Shown here piece after piece: positions 34,791 to 44,945 of a stretch of 64,000 nucleotides of DNA. Within the stretch, counting starts at the first letter, position 1. Each line of letters starts with the position of its first letter. The notes below the pieces were generated by a model that saw only the letters and a program-made list of their open reading frames with translations, was not told where the DNA came from and ran no database searches. The stretch lies in assembly GCF_030272615.1 (NCBI RefSeq), contig NC_081412.1:474284157-474348156 (forward strand), given 5' to 3'. This DNA is from Cryptomeria japonica. Taxonomy: Eukaryota > Streptophyta > Pinopsida > Cupressales > Cupressaceae. Position numbers and translations under genes: made by a program.

Positions 34791-35076
34791 TCGGAATTCC
34801 GACACCAAACGGTAAAATTTCGACAGAGGAGTGTCGTCGGATGCACAACATCCTCGTCGGAACTCTCTTGGAGGCCGTCGTTGGTGTCGGAATTCCGACA
34901 GTAGGCTTAGATTGCGATGGTATTCTTTCGGGGTATGAGCATCCATGGCGGTTGTCGAAAAGGTTGGAGGTGATGTCGGAATTGCGACGACCACAAGGAA
35001 AGTCGAAACTTTCGACACAATGTTTTCGATGGCTTTTTTTTTCGGTAGTGTGACGAAATTTCGTCGGAATTACGAC
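34791..35076. repeat. Right subterminal repeats of the CACTA element
   Basis: Copies of the near-palindrome GTCGGAATTCCGAC lie at 34790-34803, 34886-34899, 34975-34988 (GTCGGAATTGCGAC) and 35063-35076 (GTCGGAATTACGAC). Half-sites such as GTCGTCGG, CGTCGGAA and TCGAAACTTTCGA lie between. Clustered subterminal motifs are the known binding sites of TNPA in En/Spm. The block is CpG-dense in otherwise CpG-poor DNA. Confidence 0.85.
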
Positions 35077-35092
35077 TATTTTCCATCAAAAT

Positions 35093-35113
35093 TTTGACCC
35101 AAATGTACTAGTG
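35093..35113 (-). repeat. Right terminal inverted repeat of the CACTA element
   Basis: Its reverse complement begins CACTAGTACATTTGGGTCA and pairs with 11539-11559. The TAC target duplicate follows at 35114-35116. Confidence 0.93.
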
Positions 35114-35912
35114 TACCTTTTTGAAATCCTTTCTTTAGCAAATACCTATCAAGACTTGCATACCAAGCTCTAGAATTTGTAGACCATATCTAGAGTATCT
35201 AATAGATTGAATCCTTTCGGTTGTTTTATATCTACTTCCTCTTTTAGTTCCCCATTCAGGAATGCAGACTTCACATCCATCTAATACACCTTGAAATCCT
35301 TGTGTGCTGCAAAAGATAGAAACATTTTGATAGCTTCCATTCTCACTACAGGATAATAAGTTTCCTCAAAATCTATATCTTCTACCTATGAATAGCCTTT
35401 ACATACAAGTCTTGCCTTATTTCTAACTGTGTGACCATCTTCATCCAAATTGTTTTGAAATACCCATTTAGTTCCTATCACATTTTTGTTAGCTAATCTT
35501 GGGACAAGTTCCCAAGTCTGATTCTTCTCAATCTATTTGAATTCTTCTTCCATTGTTTTCATCCAATGCTAATCACAACAAGCATATTTTATTGTTTTTA
35601 GCTTTATTTCTAAAATTAAGCATAACTTCACTTGTTCTTCTACAAATTTACACTTTGTGATAACACCTCTATTATTTTCTCCAATAATTTGTTTCTTTGA
35701 GTGATTCTTCTCCATGTACCTTAGAATCTTAGGAGTAGTTTTTGAAGCATCTTCCTTATCATCCTATACTTTTATTTCTTAAGGATTTTCATATTTTGAT
35801 TTATTGGTACACTCATTAAATTCATATCCTATCTCTATAATTTTATTCTTCAAAGTGTTTTCATCAACCTTCACATTTGTGCTTTCAACAATTCTTCTCA
35901 GTCTTTTGTTAT
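35114..35912 (-). pseudogene. Copia-A pol, RT N-terminal region and IN-RT linker
   Basis: Minus-strand reading gives, from 35912 downward, the CYNKRLRRIVES-like region, a Glu/Lys-rich linker, then the RT start (EKNQTWELVPR at about 35500, NKARLVCKGYS at about 35405, MDVKSAFLNGEL at about 35260). It ends at KGFQKGT where the CACTA element enters. Several in-frame stops are present. Confidence 0.88.
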
Positions 35913-37173
35913 TGTTGGATAATGTTGGTTATTGTTGCTACTAGGATATGTTGTTGTCATTGATGTAAACATATTCTTGTGTATTGCTATGGTGATTGTA
36001 GATTGGGAAGATCTTATCATCTGGTTTGTAGTGTTGGTTTGTTGATCACTATTTTGTAGATTTCAGTATATCCTTTGGTATCTTCCGGTGTGATCAGATC
36101 TTATGCTGAGTTTTTTGGATATTGCTTGGGATGGTCTTGTGTATCTTCATGTTAGATGGATCATGATTTGGTGCTCTGCAAGCTATCTTTCTTCGTGATA
36201 GTTGTTGATTTGTTGTGTTCTTGAGCTTTCAAACGTTCACCGATGAAGATTTGATAAGTGATGTTGGTGTAGTTATTCTTGGTGATTCTAACATGCTTGT
36301 TGGTGTTTCTTAGTTGTGTCCTATTTATTTTGGTGATTTGCATTGATTGTTGTGTGAACTTTTGGTGGTTTCTATCAATTGGTGATGATTTTCATGTTAT
36401 GCAGTTTTCCTGGTGGTGTAGAGTGTTGCAATTGATCTTGGTGTGATTTCTAGTGGAGATGGGTATTTCTGAATTTGTTTTAGGACCATGCTATGCTATT
36501 TAAATCACTATATTGGTCTGGTGGTCGCTCTTTGTATTGTGTGATATGTAATTTTATAATTGAAGGTTGAGGGTTTAGCTAACCTTGTTATCATGGTTGA
36601 TGATCTGTATATATAGGTGACATATTCATGTAATTTATGTGTCGATTTTATGTCTACATTATCAAAGAGTTGTTTATGTGTGAACAAGTGATTTATCCTT
36701 GGGTGTTGAGTTTGAGGTGAGATTGGTGTTGCAGGGCATACATATGTGCTTATCCAAAATTGTAATTAGACTTTTGGAGATGTTATTCTTTCAGTTCATT
36801 TCTTCTAGATTATAGTCTAAATCTTATTGTCAGTTAGTGAGACTTCCCTGAGGGTTGTAGCCTTTCGAGCCATTATATTTGAGTAGTGAGCTCTAGGCAG
36901 TGTGCCTGAATGCAGGTGCATTCCCCATTGTAATATTTTCACATACTACCGCAGAGTATCATCTTACTCTGGGTAGGTTCCCACCATGGTTTATCCCTTA
37001 ACTAGGTTTTCCATGTCCAAACCCTGGTGTTGTGTGTTGTGCTTTCAATTTTCTTATTTTTCTTATTACTACAGTTTATCAGATCTATGTTTTCTGATTA
37101 AGTTTACTTATTCTGGTGAAGACTTATTCACCCCCCCCCCCCTCTCAATCTTCCTTCTTGGATGCTGCTAAAA
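35913..37173 (+). repeat. 5' LTR of Copia-2
   Basis: This 1261-bp repeat starts TGTTGGAT and ends GCTAAAA, where the 3' LTR has GCTAACA. TATATATA at 36608-36615 is the likely TATA box. A 12-C run lies at 37131-37142. Confidence 0.93.
36608..36615 (+). promoter_or_regulatory. TATA box of Copia-2 5' LTR
   Basis: TATATATA is conserved in the 3' LTR at 41676-41683 and lies in the same relative place as the TATA box of Copia-1. Confidence 0.45.
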
Positions 37174-37175
37174 AT

Positions 37176-37187
37176 TGGTATCAGAGC
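37176..37187 (+). other. Primer binding site of Copia-2
   Basis: TGGTATCAGAGC, two bases after the 5' LTR, is identical to that of Copia-1 and complementary to initiator methionine tRNA. Confidence 0.9.
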
Positions 37188-37229
37188 TAGATCTTCTAAT
37201 AGAAGCTTAACTACTTGAGGAGATCCGAT

Positions 37230-38369
37230 ATGGTAGCTCAAGGTGTAATATTTAAGAAGGAAAGTCTAAGGTTTGATGGAAGTAACTATGCCATATGTAA
37301 GGACTGGATGGAACTGTACTTGAAATGTCTTGGTGAAGATTATTGAAAGATTACAAATAATGCCTATAATGTTCCTCCGAATTGACTGTCTACTCTTGAT
37401 GAGATCAAGGAAGATGAACATAATATCAGAGTGAAGGAAGCATTGCTTAGTGCCCTGACTGATTCTAAAATGACAAATGTAATGGGACTTCAGACCACAA
37501 ATGAGGTTTGGGTAAAGCTTGAGATTATGTATGAAGGGGATAAATAGGTGAAGGTTGCTAACTTGTAGAGTTTGAAAGGAAAATATGAGATTTTAAAGAT
37601 GGGAGATGATGAGAACATACACTCTTTTATGGCTAAGGTGAATGATCTTGTCCTAGGTATCAAATGTATCAGTGGAACCACTGAGGAAGATGAAATTGTT
37701 GCTAAGTTGCTGAGATCTTTTCCTCCTTCCTATAATCATAAGGTTGCTACTATTGATGAGATCTGGAGTGTGACTACAATGACAAGAGATATGCTGGTTG
37801 GAAAGTTTGTTGCATTTGAGCTAAGGAAATTTGGAGTCACATGGAAAATATGAGACAACATTTAGAGCATCTACATCTATATCTGATAAGTAGAAATATG
37901 ATCTTGATGAATACAGAATATCTAGATATGAAAGAGAGAGAGAAGAGAGATGGAAGAGAAAGAAAGAGAGTTGGATGAACTTGACATACTGATTGCCCGA
38001 AGATTTCCTAAAGGTGTCGGTATGTATGATGGAAAGTTTCCTTTCAAATGTTTCTCTTGTAATAAGATAGGATATTTATCTTCTATATGTTTGGAGAGAA
38101 TGGCCAAGTATGAAAGACAAGATAAGTTTGATAAGCATGATAGGAATGATAGATATGGCAAGCATGAGAAGTATGATAAGCCTTACAAGCCTAAGTGGAA
38201 GTATAGAAATCAGAAGAACTATTACTATGTTGTTCATGAGGGTATTATAGATGAAGAATATGAAGGAGATGAAGTTGTATTCCTTTCTAGCAAGGAAGAT
38301 GGACTTGTACCTGTTGATTCCACTAGTTGTACTATTGAGGAGAAATCCCTAGTTGCTAAAGTTGAATAG
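37230..38369 (+). pseudogene. gag: Copia-2 gag
   Basis: It starts at ATG 37230 (MVAQGVIFKKESLRFDGSNY), the usual copia gag opening. The capsid core lies at about 37570-37840. The zinc knuckle at about 38047-38092 reads CFSCNKIGYLSSIC, with the metal-binding His replaced by Tyr. Stops occur near 37344, 37383, 37545, 37566 and 37851, so no full protein can be made. Confidence 0.85.
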
Positions 38370-40685
38370 AAATATGAATGGGTATTTGACAGTGGTTTTT
38401 CACATTATATGACGGGTAATAAAAGCAAATAATTGAGTATGGAAAGGTATGATGGTGGAATAATTATATTTGGAGATGGCAAAGCTTATGTGATCTGTGG
38501 GAGAGGTTCTATTTCCTTTTATGGTAAGCATAACATTGATGATGTCTTGAATGTTGAAGGTTTGAGATATAATATTTTGAGTGGTGGATAGATGGTTGAC
38601 AAATTTTATGATCTACAATTCAAGGATGGAAAATGCAAGATCTTAAATGCCTTTGGTATAGAGATTACATCTGGAACTAAGACTGAAGGTAACATTTTTC
38701 ATTTGAATGCTATTGAGAAAATTTGTTTGATTGTTAGATTGATGAGAGTTGGTTGTGGCATAGGAGAGTGTGTCATGTAAATTTTGTTTCAATGACTAAG
38801 ATCTATTCTACACATGTTAGAGATCCGTCTAAGATTGTTAAGCATGCTAATCCTGTATGTAAGAAATGTCAGTTGGGTAAGGAAACAAGAATTTCTTTCA
38901 AAAGAAAACAATATACATTAGAAGGGGTGCTAGATCTTGTACATATTGACCTATGTGGACCTAAAAATATTACAAGTGTGCAGGGTGATAGATATTTTAT
39001 GCTACTAATTTATGATTATTCTAGGATGATGTGGGTTGTCATTTTGAAGGAGAAATCAAAAGCGTTTGATAAATTCAAGATATTTAAAGCAAAGGTGGGG
39101 ATTGAGTCTGGATTAAAGGTGAAGTGTCTGAGATCTAATAGAGGTGGATAATTTTGTTCCGGTGAGTTCAATTCATTCTGTGAGAAGCATGGGATTAGAA
39201 GACAATTATCTACTCCTAGAACTCCTCAGCAAAATGGAGTTGTTGAGAGGAAGAACAGAACACTTTTGGATGTTGCAAGGACTATGCTGATTGAAGGAAA
39301 TGTTTCAAAGATCTACTAGAGAGAATATATTAGTAATTTTGTTTATACATTCAATAGAGTTCACATCAAAGGAGATAATGGTAAGACCCCTTATGAGCTA
39401 TGCTTTGGTCATGTTCCTACTGTAAGATATTTCAGAGTATTTGGTAGCAAATATTATATAAAAAGAGATGGGCATATAGGAAATTTTGATGTTAGAAATG
39501 ATGAAGGAATCTTCTTGGGATATTCAACAATGAGAAAATCCTACTGGTGCTACAATAAGAGACTAAGGAAGATAGTGGAGAGTGCAAATGTGAAGATGGA
39601 TGAGAACGTTGGAAAAGAGATTAGAACATGTGGTTATGATGATGGACAACATATTGTTTTAACTCCTATTCAGACTAAAGATCCTAAGGAGAATGATCTG
39701 GTAGAGACAGTCAACCTGGATGTTGTTGCTGCTGGTGAAGAAGTGCAACAACCTGATAATCAGAACAATCAGAAGAATCTGAGTTATGTTAGACTAAATC
39801 ATTCTAAAAATAAGATAATTGGTGATAACAACAAAGGTTTAATGACTAGAAGAACGTTAGCTGTTGAAGAAGTATGTTTGAGTTCTAAAGTTGAACCTAA
39901 CTAATTGCTAAAGAAGTTTGGATTAGATGACTCCAAACCGGTTGGAACTCCTATGGTGACTGTTGTAAATTATCTAAGAATGATGAATCTCCGAAAGCTA
40001 ATCAAAGTTTGTACAAATCTATGGCTAGTGGACTATTTTATCTTACTCTGACTAGGATGGACATTATGCATGTATGGTTGCTAGATATCAAGATAATCTA
40101 AAAGTGAGTCATGTCACTGTTGTGAAGAGGATATTCAGATACTTGAAGAGAATTGTGGATTATGGTTTATGGTATCCGAGGAATGATGATTTCATGTTAT
40201 GTGCCTACACTGATGCTGATTGTGTTGATGATGTTGATGATCGAAAGAGAACTATCGATGGAGCATTATTTTTGGGTAAGAAGTTTCTTTTATGGGATAG
40301 CAAGAAATGAGATTCAGTGTCCTTATCGACTGCTGAAGCTGAGTACATTGTTGCTACTAATAATTGCACTCAGGTAGTTTGGATGAAGCAAATGCTAAAG
40401 GATATCAGACTTATTTATGATGAGCCTACTGTCATATACTATGATAATTCCAGTGCTATCAACATGTCAAAGAATCTGGTGCAACATTCAAAGACTAAGC
40501 ATGTGTCAATCAAATACCATTGCTTGAGAGAGCAAGTTAGTGAAGAGAAGGTGAAGATGGAGTATGTATCTTCAAAGGAACAAATAGCTGATATTTTCAC
40601 TAAGCCTTTGCTTGCAGATACATTTGTTTATTTGAGAGACAAGTTAGGGGTATCCACCACTCCTAATGAGAACTATATGCATTGA
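38370..40685 (+). pseudogene. pol: Copia-2 pol with RT core deleted
   Basis: Protease at about 38376-38590 keeps DSG (WVFDSGFSHYM). The GAG-pre-integrase region and integrase lie at about 38600-39540 (LDLVHIDLCGPK, DYSRMMWV, RTPQQNGVVERKNRT), with stops near 38580, 39148 and 39317. The frame ends at SSKVEPN (stop 39901-39903). The next codons are LLKKFGLDDSKPVGTPM, which in Copia-1 lies about 750 bp further on, so the RT palm with its YVDD box is absent. RNase H follows at about 40074-40685 and is well kept (TAEAEY, ADIFTKPL), ending at TGA 40683-40685. Confidence 0.9.
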
Positions 40686-40986
40686 GTTGCATCAATCTAG
40701 TGGACTTCATAATCTTATCCTTTTTTTTCTGGATTCGTGTGTTAGTGTTGCTCCTCTGGTGGAGTAGTCTGTGTTTCGGGGAGAGAGGTTCATGTTTTTG
40801 TTTTGGAGAGAGTAAGTTTGGTTTCCTGTTTTGAGATCTTTGGCATTGCTGTCAAAGGGGGAGAGCGATCATGTAAAAAAATTTTTCTATATCCTTCTTA
40901 GGGGGAGTTTGCAAGAGATATCTTCTTTTCTTTATATTGATTTTTTTTCACATCCATATGTTGTCATCAATGCCAAAGGGGGAGAT
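40686..40986 (+). other. Copia-2 3' untranslated region and polypurine tract
   Basis: AAAGGGGGAGA at 40975-40985 abuts the 3' LTR. Further purine boxes lie near 40778, 40855 and 40900, as in Copia-1. Confidence 0.75.
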
Positions 40987-42235
40987 TGTTGGATATTGTG
41001 GGTTATTGTTGCTACTAAGATATGTTTTTGTCATTGATGTTAACATATTCTTGTGTATTTCTTTGCTAATTGCAAATTGGGAAGATCTTATCATCTGGTT
41101 TGAAGTGTGGGTTTGGTGATCATTGTTTTACAAAGTTTAGTATATCCTCCGGTATATTCTGGTGTGATCAGATCTTGTGCTAATTTTTTGGAATATTGCT
41201 TGGGATGGTCTTGTGTATCTTCATTTCAGATGAATCATGATTCGGTTCTCCGCAAGTTATCTTCCTTCATGATAGTTGTTGATTGGTTTTGTTCTTGAGC
41301 TTTCAGACGTTGACCGATGAAGATTTCATAAGTGGTGTTCGTGCAATTGTTCCTGATGATTCTAACATGCTTATTGTTGTTTCTTAGTCATGCCCTATGT
41401 TTTTTGGTGATCTGCATTGATCGTTGTGCAATCTTTTGGTGGTTTTTATCAACCGGTAATGATTTTCATGTTATGTGATTTTCTTGGTGGTGTAGTGTGT
41501 TGCAGTTGATCTTGGCATGATTTCCGGTGGAGATGGGAATTTGGGAATTTGTTTGAGGACCATGTTATGCTATATAAATCATTATATTGGTCCAGTGGTC
41601 AATCTTTGTATTGTGTGATATAATTTCATAATTGAGGGTTGAGGGCTTAGCTGACCTTGTTATCAGGATGATTTGTATATATAGGTGATATATTCATGTA
41701 ATTTAGGTGTCAATGTTATGTCTACATTATCAGAGAGAGGTTTATGTGCGACCAAGTGATTTATCATTCGATGTTGAGTTTGAGGTGAGATTGGTGTTGT
41801 AGGGCAAACATATGTACTTAACCAGAACTGTAACCAGGCATTTGGAGATTATATTCTTTCAATTCATTTATTTTGGATTGTAGTTCGAATCTTATTGTAA
41901 GTCAGTGAGACTTCCCTGAGGGTTTTAGCCTTCTAGGGAATTATATTTGAGCAGTGAACTCTAGGGAGTGTGCTTGAATGCATGTGCATTCCCCATTATA
42001 ATATTTCACATACTACGATAGATTATCATCTTACTGTGGGTAGGTTCCCACCATGGTTTTTCCTTTAATTAGGTTTTCCATGTCAAAATCCTGGTGTTGT
42101 GTGTTGTTCTTTCAATTTTCTTATCTATCTAATTACTGTAGTTTATCATATTTCTATTTTGTGATTAATTTTTTTATTCCAATGAAGGCTGATTCATCCC
42201 CCCCTCTCAGTCTTCCTTCTCGATTGCTGCTAACA
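40987..42235 (+). repeat. 3' LTR of Copia-2
   Basis: This 1249-bp repeat starts TGTTGGAT and ends GCTAACA. It pairs with 35913-37173 at roughly 85-90 percent identity by eye, so insertion is old but probably younger than that of Copia-A. Confidence 0.93.
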
Positions 42236-44533
42236 GTTATAACATTTGTAAGTTTTTCTTTTAGTACAGTAGCCAAGGAATATACCTTCATCAAATCTTC
42301 TGTCAAAATTTCCCAAATTTTGGTCATCTCTTCTGATATAGCATTTACTTTCAAATACACTGAAATATTTCATAGACAGTGTCCTTCCATGCCAAGTTTC
42401 ATAAGATGTCTTCCCATGATTTCTTCTAATCTACACTCTATTAAGTGTGTATACTAATGTATGTATTGTTTCCTTCTATTATATTTCTAGTAGAGTTGAT
42501 TCATTCATCATTGTTCTAGCAACCTCTTGAATTGTTTTGTTCATCTATTAAACTACACCATTCTATTGTGGCATCCTAGGAGTAGACAAGTGTCTTCTTA
42601 TCCCATGATTCTCACAAAAGGTATTGAATTCATCAAAAGAAAAATCTCCTCCTCTGTCAGACCTCAAGAGTTTGATATTTTTATCTATCTCATTTTCAAC
42701 CATGACCTTGAATTTCTTAAACTTTTATAGGGCTTCAAATTTTTCTCTTGAGAAACTAACCCAAGTGATTCTAGAGTAATCATCAATTAAGAGAATGAAG
42801 TACCTATCACCTTGTCAACTTCTCATTCTGGTTGGACCACAAAGATCAGTATGCACTAATTCCAACAGTCTTATAGAAGCGTGTTCCTTAACTTTGAAAT
42901 ACCTACTTGTTTATTATATAACTTGACATTCTTTCCAAATAGCATGAGCACGATTTGTAATCTTTGACAAATCCCTCATAGCTTAAATTAAACTAATCCT
43001 TACCAGATTATCAAAATTAATATGATTCATCCTTTGATGCCATAACCAACTCTCATTAATCTATGCCATCAAGCAGTATCCACCAACAATCCTCAACTAA
43101 TATACATTTCCATCTATCCTCTTTCCTACTACAATCACAGTTTTGGACCTTTTTTAGATCTTGTACCCATCATCGTGAAAAACAATATTCTATCCATTTC
43201 AACATATTTTACCAACACTCAAATGGTTATGATTCAATCCTTTAACATAGAAAATATTTTTTGTATTATGTATACCATCAAAACTAGTTGAACAAATTTC
43301 AACTATCCTAGCTGTCTGATCATCTCCAATTCTAACAACTCCTCCATCAAATTTTTCAAGCTTTACAAACTTACTATTGTCTCTAATCATATGATTTGAA
43401 TATCCACTATCAATAATCCACTCATCTTTATCTCTTCTAGCATGAAAATAAGATACAACAGTACCTTTTATTTTAGTAGCATCTTCCAAAGCTTTTTCCT
43501 TCACAATTTTGCCAAGGTTAGAAAACCAAGATTCTTCCTTTACTACCAAGAAAAAATATTCACTTTCTTCTTCATAATAATATTCATCAGGAGAATTATT
43601 TGCATCTTATTTAACATAATAATCTTTCTTATTGAAATTTCCTTTGAGTTCCTTATTCTTTCAAGATTTGGAATTCTGACAGGACATCTAGAAGTATAAT
43701 GACCTATCTTTCCACAAATAAAACATTTAAAGGGAAATTTACCTTTGTACTTTTTGGTTCCTTTCTTCATACTTCTCACAAATTTTTCCTCAATCTCATC
43801 AAATTTATCTTCATTATATTCCTCATCTTTTGCTTATTTAGTAGCCTTGAATGCAGTTTAGTTGTTCTTGCGCTAGTAGTACCAAATTCTCTCATCTTAA
43901 AAACAAGTAGAGATCCATACAAGTATTCTCTAGTATACAGATTCTGATTCTGTGATTCTTCTATTGCTAAAACCTTAGAGCTATAGGGTTTAGTAAGAGT
44001 TCCAAGTACCTTTTTCACAATTTTAGCTTCTAGTAAGTTACCTCCAAGACTATTGATCTCATTTAAAACATCATCTATCTTCTGCAGGTGGCTAGTTATA
44101 TTGGCTTCTTCATCCATCCACAAGCTTTCATATTTAGTTTTAGCATTCTTTAACTCAGCTTGTTTAACAATATCATCTTCATGATAAGTCTTCTAATTTA
44201 TCGTAAACTTCATAAGCAGATTCCAAATATTCAACTTGTGTTAATCCAATCTTAGAAAGAGCACTAAAGATGGAAAACCTTTCCTTTTCATTGTCTTCAA
44301 ATTCCTTGAGCTCATCTGAAGTGTTCAACCCAGTCTGTAGTTTAGAGTACTTTTGTGTAATAGATTTCCATACTTCGTAACCAAGAGAAATCGAGTAAAC
44401 TTGCATCTTCACTTTATAAAATTTATAGTCAAATCCATCAAACATAAGGATTGTAAGTTTCCATGCCATCAAGATCTCATCAAGTGGTTAAGCTCTTCTC
44501 CAAGGATCCAAAGCTTTGATTCCAATTTTTTAA
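42236..44533 (-). pseudogene. Copia-A gag, protease and integrase
   Basis: Reading leftward on the minus strand, a degenerate primer binding site (TTGGAATCAAAGC) at about 44513-44525 precedes gag, whose ATG is near 44472 (LTILMFDGFDYKFYKVKMQV). The capsid continues after a frameshift at about 44123-43900. An intact CCHC knuckle (CFICGKIGHYTSRC) is at about 43680-43730. Protease at about 43450-43200 keeps DSG (WIIDSGYSNHM). Integrase at about 43190-42240 is in several frames. It is disabled by frameshifts and stops. Confidence 0.88.
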
Positions 44534-44945
44534 TGTTCTAACACACAAGACAACTGAGGGGGGGAGTAATCAATTATATAAATAAATCTTAAAGATCTAT
44601 TCCCTTAAATCAAATCTGCAACAATTTAACCTTAACACTTAATCCACAAAAGGATATGAGTAAGAAAACATAGCACACCATACACAATGAAACACTGGAT
44701 TTTACGCGGAAAACCCTATTAAGGGAAAAATCATAGAGAAATATATTCTCAATATATGAACACTTGTTAGGGTGACACTAGTTAAGGTGATTTTTAAAAG
44801 GAAATACTTATTTCCAGAGGCTCACTACCGAAGGGCTCACTACCTGAAGGAAAGAGAGTTAAAACTTTGGGAACCAATAAAACTTACTTAAAAGGATAAA
44901 ATAACCTCATTCTGATATTGAAAGAGAATTTTTTAAGACACAACA
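44534..44945 (-). repeat. Copia-A 5' LTR, end-proximal part
   Basis: On the minus strand this ends GTTAGAACA just before the primer binding site. It contains the shared copia LTR block (TTTTTCCCTTAATAGGGTTTTCCGCG, written here only to its core: CCCTTAATAGGG then TTTTCC). Similarity to other copia LTRs fades near 44945, so the outer boundary is unknown. Confidence 0.65.

Larger units (their letters stand above)
11539..35113 (+). mobile_element. CACTA (En/Spm) DNA transposon, 23.6 kb
   Basis: The left end reads CACTAATACATTTGGGGTCA from 11539; the reverse complement of the right end reads CACTAGTACATTTGGGTCA from 35113. The 3-bp target duplication is TAC (11536-11538 and 35114-35116), as expected for this superfamily. 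Deleting the element plus one TAC joins RT motifs KGFQKGT and IDSNLYFK of Copia-A in frame. Inside are TNPD and TNPA-type genes on the plus strand and a right subterminal block of GTCGGAATTCCGAC-like palindromes. It is longer than most described CACTA elements because of captured and unassigned DNA. Both genes are mutated. Confidence 0.95.
35913..42235 (+). mobile_element. Copia-2: full-length copia element lacking the RT core
   Basis: This 6323-bp element has LTRs 35913-37173 and 40987-42235 and target duplications GTTAT (35908-35912 and 42236-42240). It is inserted in the integrase-RT linker of Copia-A; removing it rejoins YKCY and NKRLRR in frame. It belongs to the same broad lineage as Copia-1 (similar LTR ends, PBS, purine-box cluster) but is about 800 bp shorter, mostly from loss of RT. 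Coding frames are mutated. Confidence 0.95.
8890..44945 (-). mobile_element. Copia-A: old minus-strand copia element split by three insertions
   Basis: Five separated pieces on the minus strand read in copia order: LTR piece 44534-44945, gag to integrase 42236-44533, reverse-transcriptase N-terminus 35114-35912, RT core 11354-11538, RT end plus RNase H 8890-9633. The gaps hold Copia-2, a CACTA transposon and a 1.7-kb insert. At each junction, removing the insert and one target-duplication copy rejoins a conserved copia motif in frame, so the pieces are one element. No left-hand (3') LTR is recognisable; that end appears truncated near 8890. Confidence 0.9.
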
